Part shown: in pieces, positions 1 through 5,619 of the stretch
Layout of the letters: each line of letters begins with the position of its first letter
How positions within the stretch are numbered: position 1 is the first letter of the stretch
Source: Devosia sp.
GTDB taxonomy: Bacteria; Pseudomonadota; Alphaproteobacteria; Rhizobiales; Devosiaceae
Assembly (NCBI GenBank): GCA_016793415.1
Contig: JAEUMC010000339.1
Span: forward strand, 1-11,718
DNA: 11,718 nt
Direction: 5' to 3'
Translations under genes and position numbers: made by a program
The notes under the pieces: model-generated
What the model was told of the DNA's origin: nothing
The model's input: only the letters and a program-made list of their open reading frames with translations
The model's database searches: none

Positions 1-292
1 CAAACATCTCCGATGAGATGCGGCGTGCGGAGTCGATGACACGCACCACTCGTAGCGTCGTCGCATCGAAATCGAAGAACACGAGGTAACGCCCGACCGG
101 AAAGCTACGAAGTTTTGGTGCAAGGTCGTCGCGTGCGCGTCCCATCTGAGGCGTGTTCGCGAGGTGCCGGATCGACTCCCCGATGCGACGCAGTTGCCCG
201 TCGGCCGCTGGCGGGTTATCCGAAGCTATGAAAGACCAGATGCTTCTCAGGTCGCGGCGCGCGGCATTGGTGTGATGGACATCAAGCGGCAT
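1..292 (-). CDS. parE: ParE-type toxin of a type II toxin-antitoxin pair (3' end outside window)
   Basis: Reading the minus strand from the ATG at 290-292 gives 97 residues open to the window edge, starting MPLDVHHTNAARRDLRSIW. The layout fits the RelE/ParE family: an N-terminal part with ARRDL-xx-IW, a middle with RIGESIRHL and the GR-x-RDDL stretch, then SFPVGRYLVFFDFD and VVRVIDSARR, matching the usual strand pattern R-x-FPVG-xY-x-v-fy and v-r-VlhgaRd. Family members are about 95-105 residues, so only a few codons and the stop should be missing. ParE proteins act in the cytoplasm and poison DNA gyrase; the target here is inferred from the family only. The start overlaps the last 11 bases of the antitoxin gene in a different frame, which implies coupled translation. 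Sequence and partner agree, so the toxin assignment is strong; ParE rather than RelE is less certain. Confidence 0.85.
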   Translation of the reverse strand, partial: MPLDVHHTNAARRDLRSIWSFIASDNPPAADGQLRRIGESIRHLANTPQMGRARDDLAPKLRSFPVGRYLVFFDFDATTLRVVRVIDSARRISSEMF

Positions 293-548
293 CTTGGCGG
301 CTCGCCTTCAGCCGCTTCGCCTCGGCGATGATGTCCTCCATGTCCAGCGGCCCGGCATCACCGCTATCAAGTCCCTCCTGGATCAACCGCTTCAGCTCTT
401 CCGTTCGCACCTTTCGCAGGACCTCTGTGTCTTCAAGCAGCCGCAGCCCGTCGCGCAGCACTTCGCTGGCGCTGTTATAGCGGCCGCTTTCGACGAGTTC
501 GCGGACGAACTTCTCGTAGTGATCCCCTAGGGTGTAGCTGGACGGCAT
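282..548 (-). CDS. parD: ParD-type antitoxin, ribbon-helix-helix
   Basis: This 88-residue protein begins MPSSYTLGDHYEKFVRELV and continues with GRYNSASEVLRDGLRLLED. That is the ParD/CopG ribbon-helix-helix signature: a short N-terminal strand with S-Y-T-L, then two helices joined at the G-R-Y-x-S-A-S-E-V-LRDGLR-LLE stretch (about residues 22-39). The C-terminal half (about 45-88) is charged and low in hydrophobic residues, as expected for the part that wraps the ParE toxin. In this family the antitoxin neutralises the toxin and represses its own operon. The ATG at 546-548 is preceded by AAAGGAGA at good spacing. A perfect palindrome lies 23-43 bases upstream and is the likely operator. The gene starts 50 bases after the nadB stop on the same strand, so it may also be reached by read-through from nadB. 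Confidence 0.9.
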   Translation of the reverse strand: MPSSYTLGDHYEKFVRELVESGRYNSASEVLRDGLRLLEDTEVLRKVRTEELKRLIQEGLDSGDAGPLDMEDIIAEAKRLKASRQDAA

Positions 549-570
549 GGCTGGTCTCCTTTGGGGAGTA

Positions 571-591
571 AACTATCACTTTATGATAGTT
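571..591 (-). promoter_or_regulatory. Candidate parDE operator (perfect palindrome)
   Basis: The arms AACTATCA (571-578) and TGATAGTT (584-591) form an 8-bp perfect inverted repeat around a 5-bp spacer. It is AT-rich in a GC-rich setting and sits between the nadB stop and the parD ribosome site. Read on the minus strand it contains TATCAT (588-583), which could serve as a -10 box, but I find no convincing -35 box upstream inside nadB. Autoregulation by ParD at such palindromes is known for the family; the assignment here is inference from position and symmetry. Confidence 0.6.
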
Positions 592-598
592 CTTGCCA

Positions 599-2188
599 TC
601 ACGCCCCCGCGCGGATGGCGAGGGCGTCTTCCAGGGTCATTTCGGTGTGGTGCTCCCATTCGGGGCGCGGTTCGGGGAAATCGGTGCGGAAATGGCCGCC
701 GCGGCTTTCCTCGCGCTGCAGCGCACCGGCCGCGACGAGGGTCGCCGAGGTGGTCATGTTGAGGAACGAGCGGGTGACGCCCTGCGCGGTGGCTTCGATC
801 TCGGCGATGCGGCGCAGCGCGGTGCGCAGGTCCGCGGCGTTGCGTTCGACCCCGACGAGGTCGGTCATGGTGCGGCGCAACTCCTTCACCGACACGTGGT
901 TGCGCAGCCGCTCCTCCACCATCTCGCCTTCGACCGGGTCCCAGCCGATGCCGGGGAAGGGGGCGAGTGGGTTGCGCAGCGGCTCGAGGCCGGAGATATC
1001 GGCGGCGATGCGGGCGCCATAGACCACCGCCTCGAGCAGCGAGTTGGAGGCGAGGCGGTTGGCGCCGTGCAGCCCGGTCGAGGAACACTCGCCGGCGGCC
1101 CACAGGCCCGGCAGCGAGGTGCGGCCGTTGGCTTCGACCTTGACCCCGCCCATGTGGTAATGCGCCGCCGGGGTCACCGGGATCGGTTGGCTCACCGGGT
1201 CGATGCCGAAATCGGTGCAGTATTTGGCGACCGTGGGGAAGGCGGTGAGGATGCGTGCGCCGATGGCCTCGCGGGTATCGAGGAACACTCTCCGGCCGGC
1301 CTTGATCTCACGGTAATTGGCGCGGGCGACGATATCGCGCGGCGCCAGTTCCGCGTCGGGATGCACCGCCAGCATGAAGCGCTCGCCGAGGTCGTTGACG
1401 AGGATGGCGCCTTCGCCGCGCAGCGCCTCGGTGGCGAGCGGCGCAGGGTCGGCGCCGGTGGCGATGGCGGTGGGGTGGAACTGCACGAATTCCGGGTCTG
1501 CGATCAGCGCGCCGGCGCGGGCCGCCATGCCCATGGCATGACCGCGCACGCCTGAGGGATTGGTGGTCACGGCATAGAGGCCGCCAAGCCCGCCGGCGGC
1601 GAGCACCGTGGCGCGGGCGCGGACCAGCACCGGCTCGGCATAGCGGTCCCCCAGTTTGCGCGCATAGACGCCGATGATGCGGCCATCGGCGCGGGCAAGA
1701 TCGACGACGGTGAGCCCCTCGACGATGCGGATCGACGGGGTCTTGCGCACCTCGGCGATGATCGCCTGCATGATGGCGTAGCCGGCGCGGTCGCCTTCGA
1801 CGCGCACCACGCGGTTACGCGAGTGCGCCGCCTCCTTGCTCAACACATAATGGCCGAGCTCGTCGCGATCGAAGGGGGTGCCCCAGCGGGCAAGATCTTC
1901 GATGCGGGCCGCGGCCTCGGCTGTGACCGATTCCGCTTCGTCCTCATCGACGATGCCGGCGCCGGCGATCTCGGTGTCGACGGCATGGGCATGCGAGGTG
2001 TCGCCGGGGCCGACTGCCGCCGCGACGCCGCCCTGGGCCCAGGCGGACGATGCGCCGTTGCCGAGCGGCACGGGGGAAATGACGGTGACGGGGCGGGGCG
2101 CCAGTTTCAGCGCGCAGAACAGGCCAGCAAGGCCAGCGCCGACGATGAGGGCACCGTCGGCGTTGAGGACGTTATCAGTGAAAGTCAT
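599..2188 (-). CDS. nadB: L-aspartate oxidase
   Basis: NadB oxidises L-aspartate to iminoaspartate with FAD, the first step of de novo NAD synthesis, and hands the product to NadA in the cytoplasm. The 529-residue protein has the FAD-binding GAGLAG (residues 17-22), SSAWAQGGVAA (47-57), the SKEAAHSRNR loop (117-126, with E119 and H122), EFVQFHPTAI (233-242, H238), the LATEALRGEGAILVN segment (251-265), R284, HYHMGGV (343-349) and GLHGANRLASNSLLEAVV (372-389, R378). These are the signature segments of the aspartate oxidase / fumarate reductase flavoprotein family, and the C-terminal helical domain is present, so the gene looks intact. The SKEAAHSR loop and the lack of a fumarate reductase partner favour NadB over SdhA/FrdA. 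The ATG at 2186-2188 follows GGGGGAGA. The stop is a TGA 50 bases before parD. nadC is not found downstream. Confidence 0.95.
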   Translation of the reverse strand: MTFTDNVLNADGALIVGAGLAGLFCALKLAPRPVTVISPVPLGNGASSAWAQGGVAAAVGPGDTSHAHAVDTEIAGAGIVDEDEAESVTAEAAARIEDLARWGTPFDRDELGHYVLSKEAAHSRNRVVRVEGDRAGYAIMQAIIAEVRKTPSIRIVEGLTVVDLARADGRIIGVYARKLGDRYAEPVLVRARATVLAAGGLGGLYAVTTNPSGVRGHAMGMAARAGALIADPEFVQFHPTAIATGADPAPLATEALRGEGAILVNDLGERFMLAVHPDAELAPRDIVARANYREIKAGRRVFLDTREAIGARILTAFPTVAKYCTDFGIDPVSQPIPVTPAAHYHMGGVKVEANGRTSLPGLWAAGECSSTGLHGANRLASNSLLEAVVYGARIAADISGLEPLRNPLAPFPGIGWDPVEGEMVEERLRNHVSVKELRRTMTDLVGVERNAADLRTALRRIAEIEATAQGVTRSFLNMTTSATLVAAGALQREESRGGHFRTDFPEPRPEWEHHTEMTLEDALAIRAGA

Positions 2189-2197
2189 CGGTCTCCC

Positions 2198-2214
2198 CCG
2201 GGCGAAACGCCCGG
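2198..2214 (-). promoter_or_regulatory. Small hairpin ahead of nadB, touching its ribosome site
   Basis: CCGGGCG (2198-2204) and CGCCCGG (2208-2214) are a perfect 7-bp inverted repeat with a 3-base loop, filling the 27-base gap between the DUF1508 stop and the nadB start. Its downstream arm overlaps the G-rich nadB ribosome site by two bases on the minus strand. No T-run follows, so it does not look like an intrinsic terminator. It may tune nadB translation or protect an mRNA end; function is inference. Confidence 0.4.
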
Positions 2215-2215
2215 A

Positions 2216-2584
2216 TCAGGCCTCGTCGACCACCGGGGTGTCTGCGGCGCGCTTCTTAAGCGATTCTATGGCGTTTTTGGCGCTGGACTTCGATTTGTAG
2301 GTCTCGGTCCGGACCATGGTCTCGCCGTTCGAGGCAACGAAGCGAACGAAGGTCTGGCCGTCCTTGGAGGCCGCCAGCTCGAAGCGGTAGCCTTTGCCGG
2401 TCTCGCCCTTGGCGGTATCCACCACCGCGGCACCGGCGGCGTTCTTCTTCAGCGAGGCAATGGCGTTCTTGGCGCTGTCCTTGCCCGCGTAGTTCTCGGA
2501 CCAGAAAATGGTCTCGGCATTGTAGACGTACTTCGCAACGAACTGGCCGCCCTTGGCGGCAGTGATCTTGAAGGAATGTGGCAC
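2216..2584 (-). CDS. YegP/DUF1508 family protein with two tandem repeats
   Basis: This 122-residue protein is two copies of the same unit. Repeat 1 (residues 5-56) starts FKITAAKGGQFVAKYVYNAE and repeat 2 (68-120) starts FELAASKDGQTFVRFVASNG. Each unit continues with an E-T-x-Y/E-x-Y stretch, SAKNAI-x-SLKK and ends VVD. This is the DUF1508 (YegP-like) pattern: a pair of strands, then the SKxxAxNaIxSVKK helix. The family's molecular function is not established. No signal peptide or membrane segment is visible, so it should be cytoplasmic. The start is GTG at 2582-2584, preceded by GAGGGG nine bases away; no better ATG exists. It lies between nadA and nadB on the same strand, 27 bases before nadB, so it is probably co-transcribed with nadB. 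Whether it serves NAD synthesis is unknown. Confidence 0.88.
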   Translation of the reverse strand: MPHSFKITAAKGGQFVAKYVYNAETIFWSENYAGKDSAKNAIASLKKNAAGAAVVDTAKGETGKGYRFELAASKDGQTFVRFVASNGETMVRTETYKSKSSAKNAIESLKKRAADTPVVDEA

Positions 2585-2623
2585 GACGCTTTACCCCTCG
2601 GTTGCGGGCCGGGAAGTCGTGGC

Positions 2624-2652
2624 CCGATGCCGCAAATCTAGCGCGGCATCGG
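2624..2652 (-). promoter_or_regulatory. 10-bp inverted repeat over a candidate promoter of the DUF1508-nadB unit
   Basis: CCGATGCCGC (2624-2633) and GCGGCATCGG (2643-2652) form a perfect 10-bp inverted repeat with a 9-base spacer. On the minus strand the spacer holds TAGATT, a plausible -10 box, with TTGCGC 16 bases upstream as a weak -35 box (together 2635-2662). The arrangement would suit an operator covering the promoter of the DUF1508 gene. It could instead be an RNA hairpin; no T-run follows, which argues against a terminator. Confidence 0.4.
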
Positions 2653-2792
2653 AGTCGCGCAACCCTCAAAGTCAGGCACGCGCTTGATTTGATTGAGCTT
2701 GGAACGCCCGGCATACGGACTGTCCGGCAATGAGCTAGACGAAAGTCCATAGCCGCCGATACTGGGTGGGCTTAGCTGCGGCTATGCGAGAA

Positions 2793-2810
2793 GCCGGTGC
2801 CCGCACCGGC
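2793..2810 (-). terminator. Hairpin just after nadA, possible weak terminator
   Basis: GCCGGTGC and GCACCGGC form a strong 8-bp stem with a 2-base centre (or 7 bp with a 4-base loop), 22-39 bases past the nadA stop on the minus strand. The sequence after it reads TTCTCGC, a poor T-run, so termination would be partial or Rho-assisted. A wider 9-bp inverted repeat, CATAGCCGC (2748-2756) with GCGGCTATG (2778-2786), lies next to it. Together they suggest that nadA ends here and the DUF1508-nadB pair starts from its own promoter. Confidence 0.4.
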
Positions 2811-2831
2811 GTCGGCTAGTTTGCGCCGCGC

Positions 2832-3896
2832 TCAATCTCGCTTCTTCGAAAAATCGATCATCCGCTGCACCGCAGCGCGGGCGGGCTCGAGCAGTTCCTC
2901 GGCGACCGTCACTTCCTCGCTCATGGTGTGGAGCGACCACAGCACGTTCTCGAGGTTGATGCGCTTCATGTGCGGGCAGATGTTGCAGCCGCGCAGGAAA
3001 TCGACGCCGGTCGCCTCGGATGCGACGTTGTCGGACATCGAGCACTCGGTGACCATCACCACGCGCGGCGGCTTTTGGGTCTTCACATAGTCGATCATCG
3101 CGGCGGTCGAGCCGGCGAAATCCACCGCATCGATCACCTCGGGCGGGCACTCGGGGTGAGCGATGATCTTGGCCGTCGGGTAGGCGTGGCGCAGTTCGGC
3201 AATGTCATCGGCAGTGAAGGTCTCGTGCACTTCGCACGAGCCGGCCCAGGTGATGACCTTCTTGGCTGTCTTCTTGGCCGTGTTGCGCGCCAGGTACTGG
3301 TCGGGGATCATGATCACCGTGTCGCCGGCGACGCCGTTGACGATGTCGGCGGCGTTGGACGAGGTGCAGCACACATCGGTCACGGCCTTCACCGCGGCCG
3401 AGGTGTTGACGTAGGTAATGACAGGCACACCCGGATACTGGGCCCGCATGGCGATGACATCCTCGGGGGTAATCGAGGAGGCCAGCGAGCAGCCGGCGCG
3501 GCTGTCGGGGATCAGCACAGTCTTTTTCGGGTTCAGCAGCTTCGAGGTCTCGGCCATGAAGTGCACGCCGCACTGCACGATGATCGACTGCTTGACCTTG
3601 GTGGCCTCGATGGCGAGCTGCAGGCTGTCGCCCACGATATCGGCAACGCCATGGTAGATCTGCGGCGACTGGTAGTTGTGGGCGAGGATGACGGCATCCT
3701 TCTCCTTCTTCAGCCGGTTGATCTGCAGGATCAGCGGCGCATAGAAGGGCCATTCGATCTCGGGGATGCGGTCTTTCACCCGCTCGTAGACGCGCGATGT
3801 GACGCGTTCGACCGCCTTGGTGAACTTGAGGTCGAAACTCTCCGCGAGGATGGCGCGAGCCTCCTCAAGCGGGGTGAGAGCATTGATGAGCTGCAC
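2832..3896 (-). CDS. nadA: Quinolinate synthase (iron-sulfur enzyme)
   Basis: NadA condenses iminoaspartate with dihydroxyacetone phosphate to quinolinate, the second step of de novo NAD synthesis. The 354-residue protein carries ILAHNYQSPQI (residues 70-80), GVHFMAETSKLLNP (110-123), PDSRAGCSLA (130-139), the YVNTSAAVKA stretch (162-171), HPECPPEV (247-254) and GCNICPHMKRINLENV (303-318). C136, C250 and a cysteine of the C304-x-x-C307 pair are the expected three ligands of the oxygen-sensitive 4Fe-4S cluster. Length and motif order are normal for the long NadA class. The start is GTG at 3894-3896; GGAGGG lies eight bases upstream and no in-frame ATG sits near it. It heads the minus-strand group nadA, DUF1508 gene, nadB and is divergent from eda across 130 bases. 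Confidence 0.96.
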   Translation of the reverse strand: MQLINALTPLEEARAILAESFDLKFTKAVERVTSRVYERVKDRIPEIEWPFYAPLILQINRLKKEKDAVILAHNYQSPQIYHGVADIVGDSLQLAIEATKVKQSIIVQCGVHFMAETSKLLNPKKTVLIPDSRAGCSLASSITPEDVIAMRAQYPGVPVITYVNTSAAVKAVTDVCCTSSNAADIVNGVAGDTVIMIPDQYLARNTAKKTAKKVITWAGSCEVHETFTADDIAELRHAYPTAKIIAHPECPPEVIDAVDFAGSTAAMIDYVKTQKPPRVVMVTECSMSDNVASEATGVDFLRGCNICPHMKRINLENVLWSLHTMSEEVTVAEELLEPARAAVQRMIDFSKKRD

Positions 3897-3922
3897 CGGA
3901 CCGTCCCTCCAGACAGGTGGGA

Positions 3923-3951
3923 CACTTAAGGTCGATTGGCGTCTATTTCAA
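3923..3951 (-). promoter_or_regulatory. Candidate nadA promoter
   Basis: On the minus strand TTGAAA (3951-3946) and TAAGTG (3928-3923) are separated by 17 bases and end 27 bases before the nadA GTG start. The -35 box is a good match to the housekeeping consensus and the -10 box is weak. No clear palindrome of a known NAD regulator is evident next to it. Confidence 0.35.
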
Positions 3952-4026
3952 TGTCGCGATTTGGCTTGATCGGCATGCGGCAAGTGCCTAACGCTCTCGC
4001 CGAACGACAGCCCCTCGAGGATCGCC

Positions 4027-4665
4027 ATGCCGCAAGACGCCGCCGCCCTTCGCCAGACTCTCTCGCTTGCGCCGGTGATCCCGGTGATTGTGCTGGACGA
4101 TGTATCGGCGGCCCGCCCGCTGGCCGAAGCGCTGGTTGCCGGCGGCCTGCCGGTGCTGGAAGTGACGTTGCGTACTCCGCATGCGCTGCAGATCATCGAG
4201 GAAATGGCCAAGGTTTCGGGCGCCGTGGTCGGCTCGGGTACAGTGCGCTCGCCGCTGCAGATGGGCCATTCGGTCGATGCCGGCTGCCAGTTCATGGTGT
4301 CGCCCGGCGCGTCGCCGCGACTGCTTGAGGCGGCCGAGGAGCACAAGATTCCGCTGCTGCCGGGGATCGGCACCCCGACCGAGGCGATGACCGCCTCGGA
4401 ACATGGTTACTCGTTCCTTAAGTTCTTCCCGGCCGAAGCCTTGGGTGGGGTCAAGGTGCTGAAGGCCTATGCGAGCCCGCTGGCCGACATCACCTTCTGC
4501 CCGACCGGCGGCATCGATATGCAGAAGGCCAAAGAATACCTGGCGCTGCCCAATGTGATCTGCGTCGGCGGCTCGTGGATCATGCCGGCCGATGCCATTG
4601 CCAGCAAGGACTGGAAGCGGATCGAGACGCTGGCGCGCGAAGCGGCGGCGCTGAAGCAGAACTAG
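4027..4665 (+). CDS. eda: 2-dehydro-3-deoxy-phosphogluconate (KDPG) / KHG aldolase
   Basis: Eda is a cytoplasmic class I aldolase that splits KDPG into pyruvate and glyceraldehyde 3-phosphate, the last step of the Entner-Doudoroff pathway; it also acts on 4-hydroxy-2-oxoglutarate. The 212-residue protein shows PVIVLDD (residues 19-25), EVTLRTPHAL (45-54, with E45, R49 and T50), VGSGTV (68-73), GCQFMVSPG (86-94), PGIGTPTE (112-119), LKFFPAEALGG (131-141, with K132 as the Schiff-base lysine), FCPTGGI (157-163) and GGSWI (181-185). Every catalytic position known for the family is present. GAGGA lies seven bases before the ATG. A weak promoter, TTGATC (3966-3971) with TAACGC (3989-3994), lies upstream. 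The gene stands alone: edd and zwf are not in the window. It ends 5 bases from the convergent META-domain gene. Confidence 0.95.
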   Translation: MPQDAAALRQTLSLAPVIPVIVLDDVSAARPLAEALVAGGLPVLEVTLRTPHALQIIEEMAKVSGAVVGSGTVRSPLQMGHSVDAGCQFMVSPGASPRLLEAAEEHKIPLLPGIGTPTEAMTASEHGYSFLKFFPAEALGGVKVLKAYASPLADITFCPTGGIDMQKAKEYLALPNVICVGGSWIMPADAIASKDWKRIETLAREAAALKQN

Positions 4666-4670
4666 ACTGG

Positions 4671-5069
4671 TCAGAGCGCTCGCAGCGTCGCGAGCTTGCT
4701 GCCGGCGCTGTCGATGAGGACCAGGACACCAGCCTCGGCGTGAAACTTGGCGGCGGCAGCGAGGACAGCGAGGAAGCTGGCCTCCTGCGCCATGGTTGCC
4801 GGCTCGCATGCCAGCTCGGTCCAGGCGATATCGGTGAACCGCAAGGTGTCGTCGTCAACGCTGACGCTGCCGCCATAGCCGTTGCAGCCGCCGTTGCCGC
4901 CGACCCGCCCACCAGGCGCGACTTCCAGCGTGGTGTGCACCCCTGATGTCACGATGCCATCGCGCAGTTCCTCGAGCGCCCACTTGCCATCGAGCGGCGA
5001 GCCGCCGGCAAAGGCCGGGGAGGCGGCTGCGACGGTGAGGAGACAGACGAGCATGGCACGGAACGACAC
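4671..5069 (-). CDS. Secreted META-domain (HslJ-like) protein
   Basis: The 132-residue protein starts with a signal peptide, MSFRAMLVCLLTVAAASPAFA, with likely cleavage after residue 21; there is no lipobox cysteine, so it is probably soluble in the periplasm. The rest is one META domain: GKWALEEL (28-35), TTLEVAPGGRVGGNGGCNGY (46-65), LRFTDIAWTELACEP (76-90), then an E-x-x-FLAVLAAAAKFHAEAGVLVLID stretch. C62 and C88 are the conserved pair and may form a disulfide. META/HslJ proteins are linked to heat or novobiocin tolerance in E. coli, but no biochemical activity is settled. The start is GTG at 5067-5069 with GGAGG six bases upstream; an ATG five codons later is too far from it. It is convergent with eda and divergent from the ModE-like gene. 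Confidence 0.88.
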   Translation of the reverse strand: MSFRAMLVCLLTVAAASPAFAGGSPLDGKWALEELRDGIVTSGVHTTLEVAPGGRVGGNGGCNGYGGSVSVDDDTLRFTDIAWTELACEPATMAQEASFLAVLAAAAKFHAEAGVLVLIDSAGSKLATLRAL

Positions 5070-5174
5070 TTCAGACCTCCACCGACGCGGCGGGAACCAT
5101 ACCCCTCCGGCATTGTGGCAAAGCCATGATCCGAACTGCTATGGGTGAAGCGAGGGCGCCGGCGGAGGCAGAGC

Positions 5175-5552
5175 TTGGCTAGAAAATCGCGATCGACGGT
5201 CATCGGCCTCTCTCACCTCCGCATCACCCTCAGCGACAGCTTCTATATCGGGCCCGGCCGTGCCGACCTGATGGAACTGATCGCCGAGACCGGCTCGATT
5301 TCCGAGGCAGCCAAGCGGATGGGGATGTCCTACAAGCGGGCCTGGGGGCTGGTGCAGGCGCTCAACGAGGGGTTCGGCGCGCCGCTGGTCGAAGCGTCGC
5401 GCGGGGGCACGACGCAGGGGGCATCGCTGACCGGGGCCGGTCGCGAAGTGCTGGAACGCTATCGCGGCATGCAGGAGGCGACGCGCAAGGCGATCGCCCG
5501 GGACGTCGAGGCGCTGAGCGCGCTGCACGCGGATATGTCCACTCGAAAATAA
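5175..5552 (+). CDS. ModE-type molybdenum regulator, DNA-binding domain only
   Basis: The 125-residue protein matches the N-terminal winged helix-turn-helix of ModE: GPGRADLMELIAETGSISEA (residues 27-46), AKRMGMSYKRAW (46-57, recognition helix), then PLVEASRGG and a GASLTGAGREVLERYR wing and helix (82-97). ModE senses molybdate and represses modABC. This protein stops after a short helix and has no C-terminal MOP/molbindin domains, so it cannot bind molybdate by the usual means. Start choice: a TTG at 5175-5177 has GGAGG six bases upstream and gives MARKSRSTV at the N-terminus. A GTG at 5145 would add ten Arg-rich residues but has no ribosome site. It lies 67 bases before modA on the same strand. 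A LysR fragment is the alternative, but the GSISEAAKRMGMSYKRAW segment is typically ModE. Confidence 0.85.
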   Translation: MARKSRSTVIGLSHLRITLSDSFYIGPGRADLMELIAETGSISEAAKRMGMSYKRAWGLVQALNEGFGAPLVEASRGGTTQGASLTGAGREVLERYRGMQEATRKAIARDVEALSALHADMSTRK

Positions 5553-5586
5553 CGCTTGCCGCATGCCGCTGGCATTGGCACAACCA

Positions 5587-5612
5587 TCGATATCCCCGTT
5601 CGGACATATCGA
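5587..5612 (+). promoter_or_regulatory. Candidate Mo-box (ModE operator) before modA
   Basis: TCGATAT (5587-5593) and ATATCGA (5606-5612) are 7-bp arms of a perfect inverted repeat with a 12-base spacer. From CG to CG the element spans 24 bases, the same span as the ModE operator of E. coli modA, and the right half ACATATCG resembles the ACATAACG half there. It lies between the ModE-like gene and modA and overlaps the modA ribosome site (GAGGA at 5611-5615). Binding by the neighbouring ModE-like protein is inference. Confidence 0.55.
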
Positions 5613-5619
5613 GGACTTC

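Noticed and set aside
593..1555. Long open frame on the plus strand opposite nadB (320 codons)
   Set aside because: It is the mirror of nadB in GC-rich DNA, has Gly/Arg/Ala/His-rich composition, no ribosome site and no recognisable motif.
2585..2831. Possible small gene in the nadA-DUF1508 gap
   Set aside because: No frame with a ribosome site and a plausible protein was found; the gap is explained by inverted repeats and a promoter candidate.
2928..3929. Long open frame on the plus strand opposite nadA (333 codons)
   Set aside because: It is the antisense shadow of a clear nadA, of low-complexity His/Gly/Asp composition, without a plausible start signal.
4678..4695. Hairpin GCTCGC-N6-GCGAGC at the eda/META convergent end
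   Set aside because: Six base pairs lie inside the last codons of the META gene, with no T-run on either strand; symmetry of this size is common in such GC-rich coding DNA.
5563..5619. Upstream extension of modA by 19 codons from the ATG at 5563
   Set aside because: It would place residues before a perfect signal peptide and run through the Mo-box candidate; the ribosome site at 5611 supports 5620.
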